A stretch of 64,000 nt of DNA from the NCBI RefSeq assembly GCF_003994475.1, contig NZ_RZNY01000003.1:1-64000 (forward strand). The letters run 5' to 3'. Source of the stretch: Paenibacillus anaericanus (GTDB taxonomy: Bacteria; Bacillota; Bacilli; Paenibacillales; Paenibacillaceae). A program made the position numbers and the translations under genes. Positions 43,813 to 52,718 of the stretch are shown one piece after another. The notes below the pieces were generated by a model. That model did no database searches. It was given only the letters and a program-made list of their open reading frames with translations, and was not told where the DNA came from. Position 1 is the first letter of the stretch, and the number at the start of each line of letters is the position of its first letter.

Positions 43813-44688
43813 TTACTGTTCCGCTTTTTGTTTCGCAAGCCAGTCAGCTAAATGATCAATATCTTGATCCGTGAGCCCCGAAGCAATAGCTGTATCATAC
43901 ATCGCTGGCATCTTATTATTGTATCCTTCTTTAATGATGGCAAGGATAGCTTCCTTATCATGCTTATCACCAACACCACGTAGTGAAGGACCACTTGCCC
44001 CTTTAAGATCCGCAGCATGACATGAAATACAAGTCGCTGTCTTATATGTCTCCATGGCAGTATCTTCCTTATCCACGATACCAATTTCCTCTTGCTTAAT
44101 CGCATTAGAAGTTGGTAGACCTTTTTGCCTATTTTCTAATGCTTGTTCCTCACGTTTGATATGTTCCGGCTTTTCCCCAGCCAATTTCAACTCATGCTGG
44201 TAATGCGTCCAAGCGAAATTGGTTAAGTACACAACCGCCGCAAGCGACAGTAACATAAGCGACGAAGCAATTGGCCGACGATAAAATCTACGTTCCTTCC
44301 CCCGGTCTAGAAACGGAGCAAGCATGAGTCCCCCAAATGCCGCAGTCGGTATGCCAGCTGTTCCCAGTATCACCCAATCTCCAGAAGCATATGGGTACTT
44401 CAGATACTGATACAGAAAGAGAAAATACCAGTCAGGCATGGGTATAACGGACGCACTAGGGTTAGCAGGAAAACCGAGAGGGGCAGGTTCAGATATGGTT
44501 AATACTAAGAATCCAACAAGTACAACCACACCAACCATCCATTCTTTCAATAGAAAGTTAGGAATAAACGCTTCCGATTTACCAGGATAAGCCGTGTAGT
44601 CGGGAGGAGTGATAAATCCATTCCCTTTTCGAACACGCGAATCACCGACAAATACGACTTTCTCTTTCAACTTATCTCCGTGGGCCAT
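43813..44688 (-). CDS. qcrC: menaquinol-cytochrome c reductase, subunit IV-cytochrome c fusion
   Basis: Fused subunit of the Bacillales bc complex, 291 residues. The N-terminal half resembles b6f subunit IV, with three membrane segments (about 50-70, 110-130, 145-163) and PDWYFLFLYQYLKYP. The C-terminal part is a c-type cytochrome domain with heme site CISCH near residue 223 and axial Met in NKMPAMYD. It passes electrons from menaquinol to cytochrome c. It follows qcrB by 43 bases. Confidence 0.95.
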   Translation of the reverse strand: MAHGDKLKEKVVFVGDSRVRKGNGFITPPDYTAYPGKSEAFIPNFLLKEWMVGVVVLVGFLVLTISEPAPLGFPANPSASVIPMPDWYFLFLYQYLKYPYASGDWVILGTAGIPTAAFGGLMLAPFLDRGKERRFYRRPIASSLMLLSLAAVVYLTNFAWTHYQHELKLAGEKPEHIKREEQALENRQKGLPTSNAIKQEEIGIVDKEDTAMETYKTATCISCHAADLKGASGPSLRGVGDKHDKEAILAIIKEGYNNKMPAMYDTAIASGLTDQDIDHLADWLAKQKAEQ

Positions 44689-44731
44689 ATAAATGCCTCC
44701 CTTCTTCTAATTAGAATGTGTTGACTGCCTC

Positions 44732-45403
44732 TTAAAGTGGTCCGGAAATCCCTTGTCTGCGGATCATAATAAAATGTCCCACCAGAAGGGTAAGCAACAC
44801 AGCCGGAAGGAAGAACACGTGAATGGCAAAGAACCTAGTTAACGTTTCAGCGCCAACAATCGTACCACCCTGTAGTAACTCTTTCATAATAGGTCCCAGC
44901 ACAGGTATCGAATTAGCGATCTCTAGCGTAACTTTCGTAGCGAAATAGGCCTTATTGTCCCAAGGCAGCAAATAACCCGTCAATCCGAGTCCAATCATGA
45001 CAAAGAAAATGAGCATACCGACAACCCAGTTCATTTCGCGTGGTGCTTTATAGGAACCAGTGAAGAAAACGCGAAGGGTATGAAGGAACATCATTACAAT
45101 TACCAAACTCGCCCCCCAGTGGTGCATACCACGAACGATTTGACCGAAAGCGACTTGGGTCTGCAAATACTCAACACTACCATACGCATTGATAATATCA
45201 GGGACATAGTACATTGTAAGAAACATCCCAGATAAAATCTGAATAACGGTAATGAAAAACGTCAATCCGCCAAAACAATAAACGAATGCGGAAAAGTGAT
45301 GTGCCGGGTTTACATGCTCCGGAACTTCATGATCTGCAACATCTCTCCAAATCGGCGTGATATCAAGACGTTCATCAATCCAGTTATACATGTTTTTTAA
45401 CAT
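44732..45403 (-). CDS. qcrB: menaquinol-cytochrome c reductase cytochrome b subunit
   Basis: Cytochrome b6-type subunit with four membrane segments, 223 residues. Histidine ligands lie in GMHHWGASLV, MFLHTLRVF and AIHVFFLPAVLLTLLVGHF. Cys43 is present (VYCFGG), the residue that binds a heme covalently in B. subtilis QcrB. Start ATG at 45403 with AAGGGGG at long spacing. Between Rieske and cytochrome b/c genes in one operon. Confidence 0.96.
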   Translation of the reverse strand: MLKNMYNWIDERLDITPIWRDVADHEVPEHVNPAHHFSAFVYCFGGLTFFITVIQILSGMFLTMYYVPDIINAYGSVEYLQTQVAFGQIVRGMHHWGASLVIVMMFLHTLRVFFTGSYKAPREMNWVVGMLIFFVMIGLGLTGYLLPWDNKAYFATKVTLEIANSIPVLGPIMKELLQGGTIVGAETLTRFFAIHVFFLPAVLLTLLVGHFIMIRRQGISGPL

Positions 45404-45419
45404 CTGAATCTACGCCCCC

Positions 45420-45962
45420 TTATTTCACGATCGTGTTCGGGATAATTTCCCCCAGTAAAATCCAGTCATTCTCCAGCTTTACTCGGTATTCATCCAGCGG
45501 CTTAGGAGCGACAGCAAGCTGCTTACCCTCTTTTGTATAATGCGCACCATGACATGGACAGAAATATTGTTCTGGGAATTCCTGATTTTTGTTCCACCCT
45601 ACCGTACACCCCAAGTGCTTGCAGATCGGTGAAAGCGCATAAATTTTTCCCTTTTCGTCTTTGCTGATCCATGCCGTCAGCGTTGCGGTGCTCAAATACC
45701 ATCCGTCCTGCTGCTTGAGTTCAAAGGTAAACTCCTGCGGTTCAGTCGTTATTTTGCTAGCTTCAACCACTTTGATGTATGCGCCCTCACCTTTTTGCCG
45801 TAGAACTGGATCCACAGCGAAACGTACCATCGGAAGTGCCACACCACCCATCATAAAGGCAGTAGCCCCTCCCAAAGTATATGTAAGAAACTGCCGGCGG
45901 GACATTTCCTTACGAATAGGCGGTTTATTCGATGATTCATGTTGGTCGCTCTGATTGCTCAT
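45420..45962 (-). CDS. qcrA: menaquinol-cytochrome c reductase iron-sulfur subunit
   Basis: Rieske protein of 180 residues. SRRQFLTYTLGG near residue 21 is a twin-arginine signal-anchor. The 2Fe-2S site is formed by CKHLGCTVGW near 118 and CPCHGAHY near 138. TTGGAG lies 6 bases before the ATG at 45962; a TTG at 45974 is the less likely start. First gene of qcrABC, following ypiF as in B. subtilis. Confidence 0.95.
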   Translation of the reverse strand: MSNQSDQHESSNKPPIRKEMSRRQFLTYTLGGATAFMMGGVALPMVRFAVDPVLRQKGEGAYIKVVEASKITTEPQEFTFELKQQDGWYLSTATLTAWISKDEKGKIYALSPICKHLGCTVGWNKNQEFPEQYFCPCHGAHYTKEGKQLAVAPKPLDEYRVKLENDWILLGEIIPNTIVK

Positions 45963-46143
45963 TACTTTCTCCAACCCCCTTTGCCAGCCAATTCGTTATT
46001 TTCCATTTTCAATGATAAATGTCACTTTTATTAATAAGTCATATTAATAATATATGAGCAATATGAGAGCGTCAAGATTTTCCAGTTGCTTTTTTCTATC
46101 AACTAGGCATCCGTTATTATTAATTGTCGATATTTAGTCACAT

Positions 46144-46575
46144 TTACCTTTGATTATCTCTTTGCCAAATACGTTGAATTTCGTTCTGAATTATCATACT
46201 ATTAGGAAGTGCTTCAGAACCCTCTAAGCTTTGCAGGGAAAGGACTAGATCAACATCAGGAAGATATGAATTATGTAGTAAAACATCCGATGTTATGACA
46301 ACTACAAACCTGAATCCGGACGACTTGACATTGCGAGAAATTTCATTTATAAATTCAAAAATATTATCTCTTCCATATTGAACTGTTGGATATGTAACTA
46401 CCCTTCCTTTAAAGGGGATTTCCACTAAATCCATCATATCTCTCAGTCTCAACAAAGCCGCAGTCACTTCATACGGTTGTTCTTTTCCGCTAAGTCCAGC
46501 AACTGGAAGAAGACAAGTATCTAAGTATGGCCGGAGTTCTTCCCACGTGTTCGATTCTACTTCACTAAATTTCAA
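46144..46575 (-). CDS. ypiF: DUF2487 family protein YpiF
   Basis: Soluble protein of 143 residues of the DUF2487 family, whose gene precedes qcrA in many Bacillales. Conserved parts are PYLDTCLLPVAGL at residue 16 and KGRVVTYPTVQY near 56. Function unknown. The start is TTG with GGAGGAGG upstream. Confidence 0.85.
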   Translation of the reverse strand: MKFSEVESNTWEELRPYLDTCLLPVAGLSGKEQPYEVTAALLRLRDMMDLVEIPFKGRVVTYPTVQYGRDNIFEFINEISRNVKSSGFRFVVVITSDVLLHNSYLPDVDLVLSLQSLEGSEALPNSMIIQNEIQRIWQRDNQR

Positions 46576-46769
46576 TTTTTCTCCTCCTCCTTACCTCTCT
46601 TTCATTATAATCAAACAAATGTCCTTGACAAATGTATTCTGAAGACTTGAGAATGAACCGAAGTATGAAACAACTCCACTCACCTACTTCTATTAGATGA
46701 ACGGTTGGAGCAGTTTCAGAACAAAATGAATACTTTGTTGAGTCATTTATCGTCAGGAGGAAGTTTATA

Positions 46770-48029
46770 ATGGAAGTCGAAACTAGTAAGCCTGCGCGGC
46801 CGAAATTGTTGAGTCAATTTACAGCGCCTTTCTTACAATCCCGCTCTTTCCCGTATCTTTGGCTGGGACAGTTAATCTCAATTTTAGGTAGCTCAGTTAC
46901 TATGGTTATTCTTCCGATTATTGTTTACACGCTTACTGGATCATCGACAACGATGGGATTAATCATGGCTGCGTATACTCTCCCCAGCATCCTAATGCTT
47001 CCCATATCAGGTTGGATCGTAGATCGATATAATCGTATCCATATCATGTTATTTGCTGATATCATGCGTTTCATAGTTATGTCAATCATCGCTTCTTTTA
47101 TCTTCACAGATATCTTATCTATTCAGGCTTTGTTTGTGCTTGTAGCACTTTACGGATTATTGGAGGGCCTCTTTCAACCTGCTTATTCTGCTGTTCGAGC
47201 GTCCGTCTTTACACCTGAAATCCGAAATTCTGCCAATGCATTAACGCAAATTAGTAATCAGGCTGTTCGCTTGATCGGTCCTTCTTTAGGAGGCCTACTT
47301 ATTACTTTCCTTTCGGCCGGTTGGGGTGTTACTTTGGATGCCCTCACTTATGTAGGATCATTTATTTGTTTGTTCTATCTGCGTAAACTTCTCCCCTTTC
47401 ACAAGAAAGAGACGACCCCAGATAGCGATTGGCGCAAAGACTTCACTGAAGGAATACAGATTTTAAAGAGTAACGCCTGGTTATGGATTACAATCCTCGC
47501 TTTTTCATTCATCAATATTTGTTACAGTGGAATTGTTATCGTTCTCATACCCTGGTTGTTCAAAGTTCATCTTGAATTGACTCCTTATGTATATGGTATC
47601 GGTATAACCTGCTCAGGGATCGGTGCAATACTTGCTGGACTTCTGTTTGGAACGAGAAGCAAGTGGTCCAATCGTGGACTCATCGCTTATGGTGGAGCAT
47701 TATTGAGTGGGATTTCACTATTACTTATGGCTTTTACATCTTCTCCCTTCATACTTTGTGCCCTGTTTGTTCTGGAGGGTTTCGGAATAATGGTCTTCGG
47801 TTTGATCTGGGAGACTAGTCTTCAGGAGCTTGTCCCGCAGGAAGCCTTTGGCCGAGTCTCAAGTTTAGATATGCTTGGTTCCTTTGCATTACTACCTTTA
47901 GGCTATATCCTTGTCGGTTGGCTTGCTGATATTATCGGAGGTACGCAGACGATTGCTATTTTCTCCAGCTTAGGAATCCTCTGTGTAATCTCCATCATGT
48001 TTATCCCCGGAGTGCGCAAGTTCGATTAG
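46770..48029 (+). CDS. major facilitator superfamily transporter
   Basis: Twelve-span transporter of 419 residues resembling the enterobactin/macrolide exporter group (MFS_3). FPYLWLGQLISILGSSVTMVILP opens the first span, and the loop between spans 2 and 3 has SGWIVDRYNR, the family's motif A region. Likely a drug or small-molecule exporter; substrate unknown. AGGAGG is 9 bases before ATG. Single gene followed by a terminator. Confidence 0.88.
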   Translation: MEVETSKPARPKLLSQFTAPFLQSRSFPYLWLGQLISILGSSVTMVILPIIVYTLTGSSTTMGLIMAAYTLPSILMLPISGWIVDRYNRIHIMLFADIMRFIVMSIIASFIFTDILSIQALFVLVALYGLLEGLFQPAYSAVRASVFTPEIRNSANALTQISNQAVRLIGPSLGGLLITFLSAGWGVTLDALTYVGSFICLFYLRKLLPFHKKETTPDSDWRKDFTEGIQILKSNAWLWITILAFSFINICYSGIVIVLIPWLFKVHLELTPYVYGIGITCSGIGAILAGLLFGTRSKWSNRGLIAYGGALLSGISLLLMAFTSSPFILCALFVLEGFGIMVFGLIWETSLQELVPQEAFGRVSSLDMLGSFALLPLGYILVGWLADIIGGTQTIAIFSSLGILCVISIMFIPGVRKFD

Positions 48030-48048
48030 GCCAATCTATATATAAAAA

Positions 48049-48078
48049 AGAAGAAATGCCTTAAACGGCATTTCTTTA
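48049..48078. terminator. bidirectional terminator
   Basis: AAGAAATGCC and GGCATTTCTT pair around TTAAAC, with A-rich 5' and T-rich 3' sides. It serves the MFS gene on the plus strand and the convergent IDEAL gene. Confidence 0.88.
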
Positions 48079-48258
48079 TTTACCCAATATTTTGAGTTCA
48101 TCCGTCAAGAGTCGGAAGGCCACTTCATCGCCTTTGGCCAATGCATTATCAATTTCACTATATAGCTGTTGATAACGTTGTTTACGCAGAGCTTCGTCCC
48201 ATACCATTTCCGCTGCTAAACTAAGCATCACTTCATAAGTAACCTTTATCTTATCCAT
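48076..48258 (-). CDS. small IDEAL-domain protein
   Basis: Protein of 60 residues; residues 29-58 match the IDEAL motif (LYSEIDNALAKGDEVAFRLL). IDEAL domains occur in Bacillales proteins such as YpiB and ComK-binding or competence-related proteins and act in protein binding, but this small version has no known role. GGAGG lies 8 bases before the ATG at 48258. Confidence 0.82.
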   Translation of the reverse strand: MDKIKVTYEVMLSLAAEMVWDEALRKQRYQQLYSEIDNALAKGDEVAFRLLTDELKILGK

Positions 48259-48422
48259 AGGATGCACCTCCAAACACTTGTCAAAGAGAACTTAGTTTCT
48301 GCTCTTTCTTAAGCATATTCACCGATTTTTTTACCGTTAGTGACTATAGCCTCTATACACATTAAAGTGCTATAGCCTATGCGATACTTATGATGAATTG
48401 TGCCACAAACTTTAAATTTCTA

Positions 48423-49514
48423 TCATCGACCCTTCTGAAGACCAAGGATAGCCGCCCTGCCAAATTGTGTTGTCTGTATGTATCGTACCTGCTGTTCATC
48501 TTCACCTATCCGTACCATTCCTAGATGTAGCATCATTCTCAGAATTCTTTCTTCAAATATAGATTCTGACGAATCATAAAAAAACGGTTTGATGAGACGC
48601 TCCATGTTCTCATACAACGAGGAAATCGTAACCCATTCCTTGGAACAACGTTCGATCCAGTAAACAAGAGAGAGCAGGTTAGGGATCGGGCCTTTGTATA
48701 GTCTTAACCAGAAGCTTACCATTTGCATCTTCGAATCCTGCTTTTCTGCTCCCAGCAACGAAACACCAGCAGCAGATAAACTTAGGCCACCTACATTCTC
48801 CCTGATAAGCCGAGAATGATAGGCATAGTCGTACAATAATGCAAATCGGCTAGGATAATCCTTGAAACGACGACCATATCCAAAACGCCAACCTTTGCCT
48901 ACGAGTGGTTCTGAAATGTGCATTGTCTCCATAATCTGCATTTGATTCCTGCGATACATGATCCCTTCACTATTCAGGGGAATCTCATGAAGTTGAACAT
49001 ATTGAAGGAACAATTGTAGGTCCCCTGGAAGAAGATCAATCTCCTCCCGATACATGGATGGTTCACCCAAGGCTGGAATCAATTCCGATTTAAAACGTCT
49101 CTCAAGTACCTCTCTGAATCGATGATTCAAATCTTCTGGTACTTCGAACAAATAACGCGTATTCTGAGTCGAGCCATTGAACAGCCACCCCCGCTGCCTG
49201 AATCTTGTAATGACATCCCTTGGACTTTCTTTTTCTCTGGCGTCTTCAGTGAAACGCGACTGTTGTGCACAAGCAATTAACTCTTCTAGACTAAATTGAC
49301 GGCGGCCATCAAATAGCAACGTATTAAGAAAACGCAAATCTTCCAAACTCAACCTGCCCACATGCTGTTCAATAAATTCTCTGCTTCCTATCGTCTGCAA
49401 GATTGACTGAATTAACTCATGCTTGGAATTTTCGTTACAGTCACACTTATAGTGATTTGCTATTCTATTTAGTTGTCCGATATCGGCAAAAGTGAGCATA
49501 TCCGCCAAGTTCAT
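48423..49514 (-). CDS. uncharacterised protein, helicase-associated-domain-like
   Basis: Soluble protein of 363 residues that I cannot name. The N-terminal 90 residues (LNRIANHYKCDCNENSKHEL, LSLEDLRFLNTLLF) resemble SAP-like and winged-helix segments found ahead of XPB/Ssl2-type helicases, but no helicase motors or Walker motifs follow. The rest is helical with many basic residues. GGTGAGG precedes ATG. It stands alone between a small IDEAL gene and a phosphatase gene. Confidence 0.65.
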   Translation of the reverse strand: MNLADMLTFADIGQLNRIANHYKCDCNENSKHELIQSILQTIGSREFIEQHVGRLSLEDLRFLNTLLFDGRRQFSLEELIACAQQSRFTEDAREKESPRDVITRFRQRGWLFNGSTQNTRYLFEVPEDLNHRFREVLERRFKSELIPALGEPSMYREEIDLLPGDLQLFLQYVQLHEIPLNSEGIMYRRNQMQIMETMHISEPLVGKGWRFGYGRRFKDYPSRFALLYDYAYHSRLIRENVGGLSLSAAGVSLLGAEKQDSKMQMVSFWLRLYKGPIPNLLSLVYWIERCSKEWVTISSLYENMERLIKPFFYDSSESIFEERILRMMLHLGMVRIGEDEQQVRYIQTTQFGRAAILGLQKGR

Positions 49515-49579
49515 ACTTTACCGCCTCACCGTTTTACTATCATTATTGGAAAATATGCAACTTTTATTCCCTTAATAGC

Positions 49580-49605
49580 AAAAAAAATCCGACCTAGGTC
49601 GGATT
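49580..49605 (-). terminator. intrinsic terminator after phosphatase gene
   Basis: Palindrome AATCCGACCTAGGTCGGATT (49586-49605) preceded by seven A, which give U on the minus strand. It overlaps the stop codon of the histidine phosphatase gene. Confidence 0.9.
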
Positions 49606-50209
49606 ATAATCGATCTTCTACAGTTTCTTTCAAATGACGGGTACAATTGTATAATACTAAATCCCAATTCGACTCTTGTTTCTCGACAATCGTGAGGGAT
49701 AAATTCCCAATTCGTTCACTACACTTATTTTGATATAACGCACTATATAATTGTGCAAGCAGCCCTCCATGCGAGATAACTAGCACATTACGGTCACCAT
49801 AACGTTCCCCTAAATCATTCATGAAAGCTAATGCCCGTTTACGAATTGCTTCATCCTTTTCCTGTCCAAGGTCCAGTTGATCCCATTCTTTACCCCACAA
49901 TGTTTCACGTTCCAGGGAAGTTAATCCTTCCACCTGACCAAATGCACGCTCCATAATTCTAGAGTCGGGGTCATACATCGGTATTTTCAACGAGTCAGCA
50001 ATGATTTTTCCAGTCTCTTGCGCGCGCGACAATCCGCTAGTAATCACGAAATCCCATTGATATGTTGAGTCATCCTTTAATCTTTGAGCAAGTTGATATG
50101 CCTGTTTTCTTCCTTCTTCATTTAATGGAATATCACTCTGGCCCTGGATTTTGCCAACTGCGTTCCAATCCGTAAGCCCATGGCGTATTAATCCTACGAG
50201 CATCTTCAT
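49604..50209 (-). CDS. histidine phosphatase family protein
   Basis: Phosphoglycerate-mutase-like phosphatase of 201 residues. The catalytic RHG is in GLIRHGLTDWN at residue 7; TSGLSRAQETGKII near 57 and ISHGGLLAQL near 144 give the second Arg and His. The acidic Glu is in MERAFGQVEG. The substrate could be a sugar phosphate or cofactor intermediate such as adenosylcobalamin phosphate; nothing nearby decides. No strong AGGAGG is seen; the start is ATG followed by AAGATG. Confidence 0.88.
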   Translation of the reverse strand: MKMLVGLIRHGLTDWNAVGKIQGQSDIPLNEEGRKQAYQLAQRLKDDSTYQWDFVITSGLSRAQETGKIIADSLKIPMYDPDSRIMERAFGQVEGLTSLERETLWGKEWDQLDLGQEKDEAIRKRALAFMNDLGERYGDRNVLVISHGGLLAQLYSALYQNKCSERIGNLSLTIVEKQESNWDLVLYNCTRHLKETVEDRL

Positions 50210-50260
50210 CCCCCTATACTTGATGTGATAAACACTATGTATTATTGTATCAAGAAATAA

Positions 50261-50300
50261 AAATAAAAGCCTCTTCCAAATTCTTAGTTAGGAAGAAGCT
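50261..50300 (-). terminator. intrinsic terminator of the ECF sigma operon
   Basis: AGCTTCTTCC pairs with GGAAGAGGCT on the minus strand with a 13-base loop, then TTTATTTTTATTT. It follows the anti-sigma gene. Confidence 0.88.
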
Positions 50301-50311
50301 AATATTCTTAT

Positions 50312-50911
50312 TTATCTCTTTGCGCGCCTGATACCCTTCCACGAAAACAAGGCAAGACCCATTCCCGCCATAGATAAAAGCATCCAATATTGCGGGTAAG
50401 ATGGTCCCATTTGAGCAACAAATGGCTCGACGATTCCTCGAGATACACTTGGCAATGTCAGTGAGAATTCTTCTTGGGGTTCGATATCAGAAACCACAGC
50501 GACTGCTGGCAATATACCAGTCATCGGTTTAACAGCCTCATGGTTATCTTTGGATCCTCCGACCATAACTAACAGGAAGCTGCAGAGGAAAACCGCCAAG
50601 AAACAAGCGGCCCAAATTGAAACGCGTTGCCGTAAACGACGTGAAGTCTTACCTTCCCCAGCGTTAGGTGCTAACCAAGGGGATTCTGCATAAATACGCT
50701 CCATCACCCTACGGTTTATGCCTTCTGCTTGTTCCTCTGACACTTCTATAGGTAAATCATGCACCGCATTTAAACTTTCTTGCCAAATTTGATATTCTGC
50801 AGCGCAAGATTCGCAACCCAAAGTATGCCACTCCAGCATTCTACGCTGGGGATGATTTTCCGGTAATTCCGGCATCAATCCAAACAACTCTTGGGCCTCT
50901 TTACAGTTCAT
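50312..50911 (-). CDS. anti-sigma factor with zinc-finger domain
   Basis: Membrane protein of 199 residues. The N-terminus is a ZAS/zf-HC2 domain with Cys3 and HTLGCESC near 29-36, giving the His-x3-Cys-x2-Cys pattern. A first membrane segment lies near 98-118, then an outer domain of about 45 residues and a second hydrophobic segment near 175-192. It would hold the ECF sigma factor encoded just upstream at the membrane. Start overlaps the sigma stop by four bases. Confidence 0.88.
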   Translation of the reverse strand: MNCKEAQELFGLMPELPENHPQRRMLEWHTLGCESCAAEYQIWQESLNAVHDLPIEVSEEQAEGINRRVMERIYAESPWLAPNAGEGKTSRRLRQRVSIWAACFLAVFLCSFLLVMVGGSKDNHEAVKPMTGILPAVAVVSDIEPQEEFSLTLPSVSRGIVEPFVAQMGPSYPQYWMLLSMAGMGLALFSWKGIRRAKR

Positions 50912-51501
50912 CTGCTTTTCATCCCTTCATATTGTTCGTAGATGGGTTCATAAAAGTAGGGTTCAAGCTGGATCTTCACGCTACTGCGTGCCCTAAATAA
51001 TAGAGATTTCACCGCACTAACACTCTGTCCCATTATGCCGGCGATCTCTTGATAATCCAACTGGTCATATTCACGTAGAATAAGTGCAGATCTTTGTTTT
51101 TCAGGAAGATTATTGATGGCTTCGCGCACCATACTTACCTTCTCACTCCGCAGTACAGCTTGCTCCGGAACAACATCATTAGTCGCAACCGGTACATACC
51201 CACTTTCCTCTAAAGGAATATTAGCCGTACGCTGCTTACGCAATTCACTAAGCACGGTGTTCCTAGCGATTGTGTACAACCATGTGGAAAAAGAAGCATC
51301 CACTTCCCGGAAGGAGTGCAGACTCCTAAATGCTTTGTAGAATGTCTCCGAGCATAAGTCTTCAGCGAGCAACTCCATATGAGCGCTCTTCAACATGTGA
51401 TACACAAAGGCCAATATTTTGCGTTGGTAACGGCGCATTAACTCCGCGTACAACTCGGTATTGCCTTCTTTAATTTCACGAATCATTTGGGAATCCGTCA
51501 T
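50908..51501 (-). CDS. ECF RNA polymerase sigma factor
   Basis: ECF sigma factor of 197 residues. Region 2 at about 20-90 (YQRKILAFVYHMLKSAHMEL, LAEDLCSETFYKAFRSL, FSTWLYTIARNTVLSELRKQ) and region 4 at about 120-175 (LPEKQRSALILREYDQLDYQ, SVSAVKSLLFRARSSVK) are complete. GGAGG precedes ATG. With the zinc-finger anti-sigma gene it forms a two-gene stress-type module; the signal is unknown. Confidence 0.93.
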   Translation of the reverse strand: MTDSQMIREIKEGNTELYAELMRRYQRKILAFVYHMLKSAHMELLAEDLCSETFYKAFRSLHSFREVDASFSTWLYTIARNTVLSELRKQRTANIPLEESGYVPVATNDVVPEQAVLRSEKVSMVREAINNLPEKQRSALILREYDQLDYQEIAGIMGQSVSAVKSLLFRARSSVKIQLEPYFYEPIYEQYEGMKSR

Positions 51502-51817
51502 TATGAGTGCGATCCTCCTCGCCCATCCATGTACTTATTCCCCGTTCGATTCCACTTATTCTTACCGAACAGGATATAAAAAGTTGCGGTTTATATGTAC
51601 TATTTTATAAAAAAACAGCCAAAATATTTCTGAAATAGTATGACTTGCTCTAATCGATGAATATTATACCATAGAACTGGGGATTAAAAAACTTCTCTAT
51701 ATTACTCTAGATAACATAAATCGTAAAATTTATAACTATGTTATTGCGGCAGTTTCTCGATGAATTTCCTTAAAATAATGTATAATAGTGTTCAGTTCTA
51801 ATGAAAGGAAGGTCCCC
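51502..51817. other. divergent promoter region between ECF sigma and FUSC genes
   Basis: Gene-free. A perfect TATAAT at 51781-51786 lies 32 bases before the plus-strand ATG, with no good -35. On the minus strand GCAAC, 15-16 bases and CGGT (within 51563-51587) resemble an ECF promoter and could let the sigma factor drive its own gene. The rest is A/T-rich with no hairpin I can support. Confidence 0.4.
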
Positions 51818-52669
51818 ATGAGATTGTCTATAGGCATGAGAAATATTAAAACCGCCATTGCGATATTTGTTTGTCTCATCATTTCAGAACTCCTACACCT
51901 GGAATATCCATTTTATGCTGCTATAGCAACGATAATATCCATGGAGAACTCTGTAACAAATTCATTTACGGTCGGCAAGAACAGAATGATGGGCACTTTT
52001 GTTGGTGCAGGTATAGGCTTAATTTTTGCCATTATTGATCCGCAGAATGCCTTTTATTGCGCCATTGGTATCGTACTCGTCATTTACATATGTAATTTAC
52101 TAAAGTGGAATAAGTCCATATCTATTGCTAGTATCGTGTTTCTCGCGATCATGTTAAATTTACAGGTTGGAGGTAGCCCACTTCTCTATGGTCTAAACAG
52201 GATATTTGATACGCTAATCGGCGTTAGTGTGGCTGTTGTCGTTAATTATCTGATCTTCCCTCCAAAACATGAGTACAACCTTCATATCGCACGAAAAACA
52301 GTCATGAGGAGACTTGCAGAAACAGCAGAGGAAGTAGTTAACTTTGGGGTCAACGATGACTTAAAACCTCTCAAAAAAGATATTGCTGACTTGGAAAAAT
52401 ATCTCGAGCTTTGTAAACTTGAATTCCACCTCAAGAAGGACCTAAGTCAAACGATGGAACTTATTGAAGAGGAAGTAGAGATTTGTAAAAATATTTATTC
52501 GCATATGCGTATGATTCAACGGTTATACATTGAACAAGATCTAGTTATACATCAAAGAGCCTCTCAACAACTTGATTCGGAATCATTGTCCATCGTTATC
52601 CGCTATCATATCGATTGTATTATTGTTGAGATCGAAGGCCTAGGACTGATTCTTCCGCAACAACAATAA
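51818..52669 (+). CDS. FUSC / aromatic acid exporter family protein
   Basis: Membrane protein of 283 residues of the ArAE/FUSC type (YgaE/YqjA-like). Residues 1-150 hold about five membrane segments with RNIKTAIAIFVCLIISEL, the conserved FYAAIATIISMENS and RMMGTFVGAGIG; residues 160-280 are a cytoplasmic helical domain. Members are thought to export aromatic or similar acids, but Firmicute forms are unstudied. AAGGAAGG lies before the ATG at 51818; an open frame upstream starts at 51788. Confidence 0.84.
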   Translation: MRLSIGMRNIKTAIAIFVCLIISELLHLEYPFYAAIATIISMENSVTNSFTVGKNRMMGTFVGAGIGLIFAIIDPQNAFYCAIGIVLVIYICNLLKWNKSISIASIVFLAIMLNLQVGGSPLLYGLNRIFDTLIGVSVAVVVNYLIFPPKHEYNLHIARKTVMRRLAETAEEVVNFGVNDDLKPLKKDIADLEKYLELCKLEFHLKKDLSQTMELIEEEVEICKNIYSHMRMIQRLYIEQDLVIHQRASQQLDSESLSIVIRYHIDCIIVEIEGLGLILPQQQ

Positions 52670-52718
52670 GGACAAGCGAATAATACTACTATTGAATTCA
52701 TTCTCAGGGGGTTACACC

